Below, piece after piece: positions 32,011 to 38,743 of a stretch of DNA of 38,743 bases. The notes under the pieces were generated by a model. The model saw only the letters and a list, made by a program, of their open reading frames with translations, was not told where the DNA came from and made no database searches. This DNA comes from Bacillota bacterium. GTDB taxonomy: Bacteria; Bacillota; Clostridia; Acetivibrionales; DSM-1351. The DNA is taken from NCBI GenBank assembly GCA_023460955.1, contig JAEWOH010000017.1, forward strand, positions 1 through 38,743, in the 5' to 3' direction. The position numbers and the translations under genes were made by a program. How positions within the stretch are numbered: position 1 is the stretch's first letter; each line of letters begins with the position of its first letter.

Positions 32011-34650
32011 CTACTTTTGTCCCAGCCCGCCGCCGCCGATTGCTGCCTGAGCCGCGGCAAGTCTTGCGATAGGCACGCGGAACGGTGAGCAGCTTACATA
32101 GTTCAGTCCTGCGTTATGACAGAACTCAATGGACGAAGGATCTCCACCGTGTTCACCGCATATACCGAGCTTGATATCAGGTCTGGTCTGTTTTCCAAGC
32201 TTGGCAGCCATTTCAACCAGCTTTCCTACTCCGGTCTGGTCAAGCTTTGCAAAAGGATCTGACTCATATATCTTCTTTGAATAGTAATCTTCAAGGAATC
32301 TACCGGCGTCATCACGGCTGAAACCGAAGGTCATCTGAGTAAGATCGTTTGTTCCAAAGGAGAAGAATTCTGCTTCCTGCGCAATAAGATCAGCAGTAAG
32401 CGCAGCCCTTGGAATTTCAATCATTGTTCCAACCTTATAATCAAGTTTTACTCCCGCTTCAGCTATAACCTCATTAGCAGTTTTTACAACTATATCTTTT
32501 ACATATTTCAATTCCTTGATTTCACCAACCAATGGAATCATTATTTCAGGTACAACAGACATTCCAGCTCTGTTAACATTTATGGCAGCCTCTATAACCG
32601 CTCTTGTCTGCATTTCAGCTATTTCAGGGTAGGATACTGCAAGACGGCAGCCTCTGTGTCCCATCATTGGATTGAACTCATGAAGGTCTGAAACGATACC
32701 CTTCAGATCTTCAAAACTCATACCCATTTCCTTTGCAAGAGCCTCTATATCTTCATCAGCCTGTGGCAGGAATTCATGAAGAGGAGGATCGAGGAATCTG
32801 ATAGTTACGGGGTAGCCCTTCATTTCCTTGAACAGTCCTTCAAAATCACCTCTCTGCATTGGAAGCAGCTTATCAAGTGCCTTTCTTCTTTGCTCTTCAG
32901 TCCTTGCAACAATCATTTCTCTCATTGCAGGAATTCTGTCAGCTTCAAAGAACATGTGCTCAGTACGGCAAAGACCTATACCTTCCGCACCAAACTTCAT
33001 AGCCTGAGCAGCATCGGCAGGAGTATCTGCATTTGTTCTTACCTTGAGAGTTCTTGTATCATCTGCCCACTGCATCAGTGTAGCAAAGTCGCCGGTCATT
33101 TCAGGCTCTATTGTAGGAAGTTTTTCACCGTAAACATTACCTGTTGAGCCGTCCAGAGAAATCCAATCTCCCTCACTGTATTTCTTTCCGTTTTTATCAA
33201 TAAAGTACTTCTCTTCTTCATTAATTTTGATGTCACTGCAACCGGCCACACAGCAGGTTCCCATTCCACGGGCAACAACTGCCGCATGTGAGGTCATACC
33301 ACCGCGTCCTGTAAGAATACCCTGTGAAACATGCATACCTTCAATATCTTCAGGTGAAGTTTCCATTCTAACAAGAATAATCTTCTTTTCTCCACCCTTT
33401 GCTGCTTCTACTGCTTCACCGGCTTCAAAGTATACACGGCCGGTTGCTGCTCCGGGTGACGCAGGCAAACCTTTTGCAATCGGCTTGGCAGCCTTGAGTC
33501 CCTTAGGCTCAAAGTTTGGATGCAAGAGTGCATCCAGCTGCTTTGGATCAACCTTCATCAAAGCCTCTTCCTTTGTTATCATACCTTCGCTTACAAGATC
33601 AACTGCTATTTTCAAAGCAGCTGCAGCAGTTCTCTTTCCGTTTCTGGTCTGCAGCATGAAAAGCTTACCCTTTTCAATTGTAAATTCCATATCCTGCATA
33701 TCTCTATAGTGTGATTCCAGAGTGTTTGCAATATTTACAAACTGATTATAGGCATCTTCGTTAACAACCTTCATCTGCTCCATTGGCTGAGGTGTTCTTA
33801 TACCCGCAACAACATCTTCACCCTGTGCATTCATAAGGAATTCACCATAGAGCTTCTTTTCTCCGGTTGATGGATTTCTGGTGAAAGCAACACCTGTTCC
33901 GGAATCATTACCCATGTTTCCGTAAACCATTTCCTGTACGTTTACTGCAGTTCCCCAATCTCCGGGAATATCATTCAATCTTCTGTAAACAATAGCTCGA
34001 GGATTGTCCCAGGAACGGAATACCGCCTTTACTGCTTCCATAAGTTGAATTTTCGGGTCCTGCGGGAATTCAAAGCCTTTTTCAGCTTTAAACATTTCTT
34101 TATATCTCTTAACTACTTCCTTGAGGTTTTCTGCTGTTAAGTCTGTGTCAAATTTTGCACCGTTTTCTTCTTTTACTGCATCAAGAATCTTTTCAAACTT
34201 GGGTTTGTCAACCTCCATAACGACATCAGAAAACATCTGAATAAATCTTCTGTAGCTGTCGTAAGCAAATCTCTCATTGTTTGTAAGCTTGACAAGGCCG
34301 ATTACCACCTCGTCATTCAAACCAAGATTTAGAATGGTATCCATCATACCCGGCATAGAAGCCCGTGCTCCTGATCTAACAGAAACAAGGAATGGATTAG
34401 CAGGGTCACCAAAAGTTTTACCTACTATTTGTTCAGTTTTAGCCATCATCTGATAGATTTCGTTTTCAATCTCGGGTGCTATTACTTTTCCATCACTGTA
34501 ATATCTAGTACATGCTTCAGTAGTTACTGTGAATCCTCTCGGAACTGGCAGTCCCAAACCGGTCATTTCAGCCAGATTTGCTCCCTTACCACCGAGAAGG
34601 TTTTTCATTGATGCATTTCCTTCACTAAAAAGATAAACGTACTTTGACAT
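32011..34650 (-). CDS. ppdK: Pyruvate, phosphate dikinase
   Basis: This enzyme interconverts pyruvate, ATP and phosphate with PEP, AMP and pyrophosphate; in many clostridia it runs in the glycolytic direction. At 879 aa it is full length. It has an N-terminal ATP-grasp region (LGGKGANLAEMTGLGLPVPRGF, VSVRSGARASMPGMMDT), the swivelling domain with phospho-histidine H455 in GRGGMTSHAAVVARGMG, and a C-terminal PEP/pyruvate barrel (GFGTNDLTQ-type motif FFSFGTNDLTQM, then CGEHGGDP). The catalytic His position matches the well-studied C. symbiosum enzyme. AGGAGG precedes the ATG. Confidence 0.97.
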   Translation of the reverse strand: MSKYVYLFSEGNASMKNLLGGKGANLAEMTGLGLPVPRGFTVTTEACTRYYSDGKVIAPEIENEIYQMMAKTEQIVGKTFGDPANPFLVSVRSGARASMPGMMDTILNLGLNDEVVIGLVKLTNNERFAYDSYRRFIQMFSDVVMEVDKPKFEKILDAVKEENGAKFDTDLTAENLKEVVKRYKEMFKAEKGFEFPQDPKIQLMEAVKAVFRSWDNPRAIVYRRLNDIPGDWGTAVNVQEMVYGNMGNDSGTGVAFTRNPSTGEKKLYGEFLMNAQGEDVVAGIRTPQPMEQMKVVNEDAYNQFVNIANTLESHYRDMQDMEFTIEKGKLFMLQTRNGKRTAAAALKIAVDLVSEGMITKEEALMKVDPKQLDALLHPNFEPKGLKAAKPIAKGLPASPGAATGRVYFEAGEAVEAAKGGEKKIILVRMETSPEDIEGMHVSQGILTGRGGMTSHAAVVARGMGTCCVAGCSDIKINEEEKYFIDKNGKKYSEGDWISLDGSTGNVYGEKLPTIEPEMTGDFATLMQWADDTRTLKVRTNADTPADAAQAMKFGAEGIGLCRTEHMFFEADRIPAMREMIVARTEEQRRKALDKLLPMQRGDFEGLFKEMKGYPVTIRFLDPPLHEFLPQADEDIEALAKEMGMSFEDLKGIVSDLHEFNPMMGHRGCRLAVSYPEIAEMQTRAVIEAAINVNRAGMSVVPEIMIPLVGEIKELKYVKDIVVKTANEVIAEAGVKLDYKVGTMIEIPRAALTADLIAQEAEFFSFGTNDLTQMTFGFSRDDAGRFLEDYYSKKIYESDPFAKLDQTGVGKLVEMAAKLGKQTRPDIKLGICGEHGGDPSSIEFCHNAGLNYVSCSPFRVPIARLAAAQAAIGGGGLGQK

Positions 34651-34966
34651 TTAAAACCCTCCTGTACAAACTTTAGAATTGATCTATAAACAAAATTGTA
34701 TTACCGGAACGGATTAAATAAATACTTATTTAAATGTATTATCACTTAATCTTACCGTACAATTTGTGCTTCAAACATTGTGTCTGCGTGGATAGCCTAA
34801 ATATATTGATGTCATATTAATAAGAAATAGTTTAAAATAGAAATAGCTTGTATAAAAATATTGTTAATAACTTAACTTTCTCTATAGGCAATTAATGCAG
34901 GCATAGTTATTATGCCTGCATTATAGTATTATGCACTGTATAACATAGTATGCTCAGCATACTATG
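34651..34966. other. Intergenic region before ppdK
   Basis: This region contains the ppdK leader and the end of the glyQS operon. An AT-only palindrome TTAAATAA-ATAC-TTATTTAA (34714-34733) lies 64 bases upstream of ppdK. No strong sigma-A promoter is clear on the minus strand. Two hairpins close to glyQS are listed separately. Confidence 0.45.
34894..34922 (-). terminator. Second hairpin after glyQS
   Basis: A 12-bp perfect stem AATGCAGGCATA / TATGCCTGCATT with a 5-nt loop. On the minus strand it lacks a T-run, so it may stabilise or process the 3' end rather than terminate by itself. Confidence 0.5.
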
Positions 34967-34969
34967 TTA
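34941..34969 (-). terminator. First hairpin, overlapping the glyQS stop codon
   Basis: A 13-bp perfect stem TAACATAGTATGC / GCATACTATGTTA with a 3-nt loop includes the stop codon of glyQS (34967-34969). There is no T-run after it on the minus strand. Confidence 0.5.
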
Positions 34970-36355
34970 AAATTCAAATTTGCCATCAAAATAAGAATTT
35001 AATTCGTCAATTTTTACTCTGACCTGCTGCATGGTATCCCTATCCCTTATTGTAACACTCTTGTCCTCAAGAGAGTCAAAATCAAAGGTTATACAGTAAG
35101 GTGTTCCTATTTCATCCTGCCTTCTGTATCTCTTACCGATACTTCCGGTCTCATCGAATTCACATACATATTGCTTGGTGAGGTTATGATATACTTTCTC
35201 CGCCTCTTCACTTAATTTCTTAGAAAGCGGTAATATTGCTATCTTTACAGGTGCAAGTGCCGGATGGAATCTCATTACTGTTCTTACATCACCTTCTGTA
35301 ACCTCTTCCTCGTCATATGCTTCGCATATGAATGCCAGAGTGACTCTGTCTGCACCAAGTGAAGGCTCAATACAATAAGGCACATACTTTTCGTTCGTTG
35401 TTGGATCAAAGTATGACAAATCATCTTTTGAATGTAACATGTGTTGCTTTAAGTCAAAATCAGTTCTATCAGCAATGCCCCAAAGTTCTCCCCATCCAAA
35501 TGGGAAAAGGAATTCTATATCTGTAGTTGCATTACTATAGTGTGAAAGCTCTTTTGGATCGTGGTCACGAAGCTTAAGAGATTCAGGTTTTAGGTTCAGA
35601 TTAAGTAACCAGTTGTAGCAGTAATCCTTCCAATAGTTAAACCATTCAAGATCCTTTCCAGGTTCACAGAAGAATTCAAGCTCCATCTGTTCAAATTCAC
35701 GGATTCTGAAAATAAAGTTTCCAGGTGTTATTTCATTTCTAAAGGACTTACCAATCTGTCCGATACCAAAGGGTATTTTCTTTCTGGTAGTTCTTTGTAC
35801 ATTCTTAAAGTTAACGAAAATTCCCTGAGCTGTTTCTGGTCTTAAGAATATCTCAGTCTTGGAGTCTTCGGTAACACCCTGAAAAGTCTTAAACATCAGA
35901 TTGAACTTTCTGATATCAGTAAAGTTTGATGAACCGCAATCCGGACATTTAACACCTTTATCCTTAATGTACTGCATCAGTTCTTCATTCTTCAAACCGT
36001 CAACTTTAAATTCTATGTTGTTTTCCTTATTCCAGTCTTCAATGAGCTTATCAGCTCTGTGACGAGTTTTACAATCCTTACAGTCGATAAGTGGATCGCT
36101 GAAACCTCCAACATGTCCTGAAGCAACCCATACCTGAGGATTCATAAGAATCGCGCAGTCTACCCCAACGTTGTATGGGCTCTCCTGTACAAATTTGCGC
36201 CACCATGCTTTTTTTACATTGTTCTTAAGTTCTACACCAAGTGGACCGTAATCCCAAGCATTTGCCAGACCGCCATAAATATCTGAGCCAGGATATACAA
36301 AGCCTCTGTTCTTGGCTAAAGAAACTATTTTTTCCATTGTTTTTTCTAGTGCCAC
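34967..36355 (-). CDS. glyQS: Glycyl-tRNA synthetase, alpha2 type
   Basis: This is a class II synthetase of 462 aa charging tRNA-Gly, of the single-chain homodimeric type rather than the two-subunit glyQ/glyS form. Its N-terminus is VSLAKNRGFVYPGSDIYGGLANAWDYGPLG. Two CxxC pairs (DCKDC about residue 92-95 and CPDC about 137-140) suggest a zinc site. Class II motifs are FRPET-like LRPETAQGIFVNF, FRNEITPGNFIFRIREFEQMELEFF and EPSLGADRVTLAF. The start is GTG with AGGGGG upstream, 11 nt after rpoZ, so it is in the yicC-remA-gmk-rpoZ operon. No T-box leader precedes it. Confidence 0.95.
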   Translation of the reverse strand: MALEKTMEKIVSLAKNRGFVYPGSDIYGGLANAWDYGPLGVELKNNVKKAWWRKFVQESPYNVGVDCAILMNPQVWVASGHVGGFSDPLIDCKDCKTRHRADKLIEDWNKENNIEFKVDGLKNEELMQYIKDKGVKCPDCGSSNFTDIRKFNLMFKTFQGVTEDSKTEIFLRPETAQGIFVNFKNVQRTTRKKIPFGIGQIGKSFRNEITPGNFIFRIREFEQMELEFFCEPGKDLEWFNYWKDYCYNWLLNLNLKPESLKLRDHDPKELSHYSNATTDIEFLFPFGWGELWGIADRTDFDLKQHMLHSKDDLSYFDPTTNEKYVPYCIEPSLGADRVTLAFICEAYDEEEVTEGDVRTVMRFHPALAPVKIAILPLSKKLSEEAEKVYHNLTKQYVCEFDETGSIGKRYRRQDEIGTPYCITFDFDSLEDKSVTIRDRDTMQQVRVKIDELNSYFDGKFEF

Positions 36356-36366
36356 TTTTATTCCCC

Positions 36367-36573
36367 CTATTTTATAACGTTCTTTGTTCTAACGTAAGTT
36401 ATTTTGCCCTCAGCTATTTCATGGATTGCAACTGTTACTTCCTTATCGGAATTAACCTTAGTAAGCTTGCCTGATCCATCTACAAGCTGCCTTGCTCTTT
36501 TAGCAGCTTCAACAACCAAAGTGTATCTGCTGTCTACTTTTTTCATCAAATCATTTATTGAAGGATAAATCAT
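36367..36573 (-). CDS. rpoZ: RNA polymerase omega subunit
   Basis: This 68-aa omega subunit aids RNA polymerase assembly. It shows the family start MIYPSINDLMKKVDSRYTLVVEAAKRARQL and the central KEVTVAIHEIAEGKI. It lies 10 nt after gmk, the usual gene order in Firmicutes. Confidence 0.93.
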   Translation of the reverse strand: MIYPSINDLMKKVDSRYTLVVEAAKRARQLVDGSGKLTKVNSDKEVTVAIHEIAEGKITYVRTKNVIK

Positions 36574-36583
36574 GTAGCGCCTC

Positions 36584-37189
36584 CTATTTAATTAGTGTGT
36601 TTACAAAGTCAATATTTCTGGATGGCTTTAAACGCTCAGCATCTAAAACCTTTTGTATATTCAAAACAGCATCATCAATACTGTCATTTAGAATCAGATA
36701 ATCGTATTTTGATACATATTTTAATTCATTTGTTGCATTCATAAGTCTTTTTTCAATTACATCACAGCATTCTGTATTCCTGCTCTCGATTCTTCTTCTC
36801 AATTCCTCCAGTGAAGGTGGAATAATAAAAATCAAAACACATTCGGGATACTTCTGCTTTATTTCAAGTGCACCTTCAACCGTTATTTCAAGTATTACGT
36901 CCATTCCCTTATCAACACATTCATCAACGTAAGCCTTTGGAGTACCGTAATAGTTATCACAGTATTTATCCCATTCAATCAGGGCATCTTTTTCAAGCAT
37001 GTCAAGAAACTGGCTTTCGGAAACAAAAAAATAGTTTTTTCCTTCCACTTCTCCTTCGCGGGGTTTTCTAGTGGTTGCCGATACAGAATATTTGACGTTT
37101 TTTCTCTCGGACAATAATTTTTTGCATACCGTTCCCTTACCAGTACCGGAGGGGCCGGATATAACTACTAATAGACCTCTTTGCTGCAT
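36584..37189 (-). CDS. gmk: Guanylate kinase
   Basis: This 201-aa enzyme phosphorylates GMP to GDP with ATP. The P-loop SGPSGTGKGT is near residues 10-19, followed by the GMP-binding segment SVSATTRKPREGEVEGKNYFFVS and the lid motif RRRIESRN. Start choice: GGAGG lies 5 nt before the ATG at 37189, while the ATG four codons earlier overlaps the ribosome site. Confidence 0.96.
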   Translation of the reverse strand: MQQRGLLVVISGPSGTGKGTVCKKLLSERKNVKYSVSATTRKPREGEVEGKNYFFVSESQFLDMLEKDALIEWDKYCDNYYGTPKAYVDECVDKGMDVILEITVEGALEIKQKYPECVLIFIIPPSLEELRRRIESRNTECCDVIEKRLMNATNELKYVSKYDYLILNDSIDDAVLNIQKVLDAERLKPSRNIDFVNTLIK

Positions 37190-37220
37190 TCCTTCCTCCA
37201 TATATCTTCAATTATCTATT

Positions 37221-37499
37221 TTAGTCTTCATCAGAATCTACTTCCGGTTCTGCTACATCAACATCTTTTGCATTAAGTCTATGAGCAACTGTTTCAGGCT
37301 GAACAGCAGATAAAATAATATGATCGCTGTCAGTAATAATAACTGCCCTTGTTCTTCTTCCATAAGTTGCGTCAATCAGCATGCCTCTATCTCTGGCTTC
37401 CTGGATTATTCTCTTTATTGGAGCTGATTCAGGACTAACTATTGCAACAAGCCTGTTGGCTGAAACAATGTTTCCAAATCCTATATTTATAAGCTTCAT
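37221..37499 (-). CDS. remA: RemA-family regulator (DUF370)
   Basis: This 92-aa RemA is a DNA-binding protein that activates biofilm-matrix and osmoprotection genes in Bacillus. The core INIGFGNIVSANRLVAIVSPESAPIKRIIQEARDRG and the second motif TYGRRTRAVIITDSDHIILSAVQPETVAHR are highly conserved. An acidic tail (AEPEVDSDED) is added. It sits between yicC and gmk, as is usual in Firmicutes. Confidence 0.95.
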   Translation of the reverse strand: MKLINIGFGNIVSANRLVAIVSPESAPIKRIIQEARDRGMLIDATYGRRTRAVIITDSDHIILSAVQPETVAHRLNAKDVDVAEPEVDSDED

Positions 37500-37531
37500 A
37501 TATTTCCTCCCGGATTAAATTAACTTTAGTC

Positions 37532-38413
37532 TTATTCCATGTTTTGAATTTGTTCTCTTATTTTCTCAGTTTCACTTTTTAATTCCAATACATTTTTTGT
37601 TATTATAATATCATTTGACTTTGAACCGATTGTATTTATTTCCCGATTTATTTCCTGAACTAGAAAATCAAGTTTTCTTCCAACAGGCTGCTTCTTAATG
37701 CCCAGTATATCTCTTAATTGTGAAAGATGGCTTCCCAACCTTACCAATTCTTCATCGATACTGCATCTGTCTGCAAAAATAGCTACTTCCATAGCCAGCC
37801 TGTTCTCATCAACAGTTTGCTGATTTAAAAGCTCTTTTATTCTGTTTTCCAGCTTTTGTTTATATTCTATGACAACCTCAGGACTTCTATTTGCAATCTG
37901 TGAAATAATATTTTCCATATAATCAGCTTTTTGAAGCAAGCTCATTCTAAGCTCATTACCCTCTTTTTCACGCATCTGTACCAATGATGCCACAGCTGTT
38001 TCCAAAGCCTTACTGAGTATATTCCATAGCTGTTCCTCGTCATCCTCTGTCTTTTCTATTCTTAAAACATCAGGAAATCTAGATACCAAGGAAATACTCA
38101 AATCATCCTTAAGGCTATATTTTTCCTTAAGCTTTTCAACTGCCTGTATATATGCACCTGCAAGAGCTTCATCAAGCATTACGCTTTTAGAGTCCTCTGA
38201 ACGGTCTTCAAAAGATATGAAAATATCCACCTTACCTCTGAATATACATTTTGAAGCGACCTCTCTGACACGTTCCTCAAGATATGCAATCTGCCTTGGT
38301 AATTTTATATAAAAATCAATATAGCGATGATTAACACTCTTAATTTCAACTGTAAACTCCTTGCCGTTTTCATTACAGGTTCCTCTACCAAACCCTGTCA
38401 TGCTTCTAACCAT
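37532..38413 (-). CDS. yicC: YicC-family endoribonuclease
   Basis: This 293-aa YicC/YloC-type protein belongs to a family of endoribonucleases. The start MVRSMTGFGRG and the KSVNHRYIDFYIKLPRQ motif are diagnostic, as is the C-terminal GRKLDFLVQEINREINTIGSKS. GGAGG lies 5 nt before the ATG at 38413; a longer TTG reading at 38434 overlaps it. It is the first gene of the operon leading to glyQS. Confidence 0.94.
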   Translation of the reverse strand: MVRSMTGFGRGTCNENGKEFTVEIKSVNHRYIDFYIKLPRQIAYLEERVREVASKCIFRGKVDIFISFEDRSEDSKSVMLDEALAGAYIQAVEKLKEKYSLKDDLSISLVSRFPDVLRIEKTEDDEEQLWNILSKALETAVASLVQMREKEGNELRMSLLQKADYMENIISQIANRSPEVVIEYKQKLENRIKELLNQQTVDENRLAMEVAIFADRCSIDEELVRLGSHLSQLRDILGIKKQPVGRKLDFLVQEINREINTIGSKSNDIIITKNVLELKSETEKIREQIQNME

Positions 38414-38485
38414 ATTTTCCTCCATAAATCCCAATACTGAGGGTCAGTTTCAGGACCAAATCTTTCTATTGCAATTTTCACTAGT

Positions 38486-38494
38486 ATTATAACA
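38486..38494 (-). promoter_or_regulatory. Extended -10 promoter of the yicC operon
   Basis: TGT-TATAAT on the minus strand (38494-38486) is an extended -10 element with a poor -35. It lies about 70 nt before yicC and probably drives yicC-remA-gmk-rpoZ-glyQS. Confidence 0.55.
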
Positions 38495-38661
38495 CAAATT
38501 AATATTATTTAAAGAATAAATTACTACTTTTCTTATATTTTATCAATTTTTCTTCAATTTACTCCAACTATTAAGGTATTTCTTAAAATTGAAAATTTAA
38601 AGTAAAATTATTAACCGGGATTTATAAAATAACTCAACACTTTCGGTAATCTTAAGCTGAT

Positions 38662-38743
38662 AATGAGTAGAGTAGGTCAGATGGAAAATTCATACCTTTT
38701 CCCTCTTTCCCCTGCATCAAACCGTGCATGCGGTTCTCTCGCA
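38662..38743 (-). mobile_element. 3' end of a group II intron (domain V, domain VI), cut by window edge
   Basis: Read on the minus strand, the window begins inside a domain V-like hairpin. It shows GAGA loop sequence, then ACCGCATGCACGGTTT, followed by GATG. A domain VI-like stem (GGAAAA / TTTTCC inside AGG/CCT) and the pyrimidine-rich end CCTACTCTAC come next, around 38665. This matches the usual 3' end of bacterial group II introns. The rest of the intron and its reverse transcriptase lie outside. The exact splice site is uncertain. Confidence 0.6.

Noticed and set aside
33227..33709. 160-aa open frame opposite ppdK
   Set aside because: It lies wholly antisense to a highly conserved enzyme, without a ribosome site or recognisable domain; a codon-bias shadow.
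36356..36366. T-box riboswitch for glyQS
   Set aside because: Only 11 bases separate rpoZ and glyQS, and no T-box sequence such as the conserved GGTGG motif was seen upstream.
1..38743. CRISPR array, prophage or defence island
   Set aside because: No regularly spaced repeats, cas genes, phage structural genes or recognised defence enzymes were seen.

Overview
The window reads as a low-GC, anaerobic, spore-forming Firmicute, most likely a Ruminiclostridium- or Clostridium-type member of the Clostridia. The pointers are an alpha/beta-type small acid-soluble spore protein, an SLH-domain surface protein, AddAB instead of RecBCD, RNase J, pyruvate phosphate dikinase, RemA, and strong GGAGG ribosome sites. 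The genus is an inference from this gene mix. Nothing looks like a prophage or a large island. The one mobile-element trace is the 3' end of a group II intron at the right edge, which suggests the window may end at a repeat.

Left part (1-6.5 kb). A SecA-like motor of only 594 aa lies downstream of a small membrane protein, behind a promoter with a perfect inverted repeat over its -35 box. RNase J and a GT4 glycosyltransferase follow on the same strand. The next intergenic region holds a predicted small RNA with a consensus promoter and terminator, then a PPOX-family flavin-barrel gene with a LexA-like box, then a tRNA-Gln(CUG) gene.

Middle left (6.7-18.7 kb). The addB-addA repair operon is followed upstream by a CPBP-family membrane protease and an FAD amine oxidase, all on the minus strand. 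Thioredoxin reductase and a two-CBS-domain protein lie divergently on the plus strand.

Middle (18.7-29 kb). This part holds an SLH/stalk-domain secreted protein, a TipAS-type MerR regulator with the expected 19-bp-spacer promoter, a ferritin-like diiron protein, a spore SASP and a three-gene ABC-2 exporter operon with a long structured leader. Azoreductase, an EamA transporter and two tandem Gre-fold proteins lacking the usual acidic tip follow. The Gre-fold promoter also carries a perfect palindrome.

Right part (29-38.7 kb). A MarR regulator, apparently starting at AUA, precedes a YhgE/Pip-type membrane protein, and both carry the same TTTGAA-N-TTCAAA palindrome upstream, so they look like one regulatory unit. 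After a shared terminator come ppdK and then a housekeeping operon in the order yicC-remA-gmk-rpoZ-glyQS, all on the minus strand.

Recurring theme: several accessory genes sit behind their own promoter with a clear operator-like palindrome (2.4, 5.87, 21.6, 28.8 and 29.07/29.6 kb). This suggests small, independently regulated stress or drug-response units between housekeeping genes. Product calls rest on motif recognition in the translated sequence; no database search was run.
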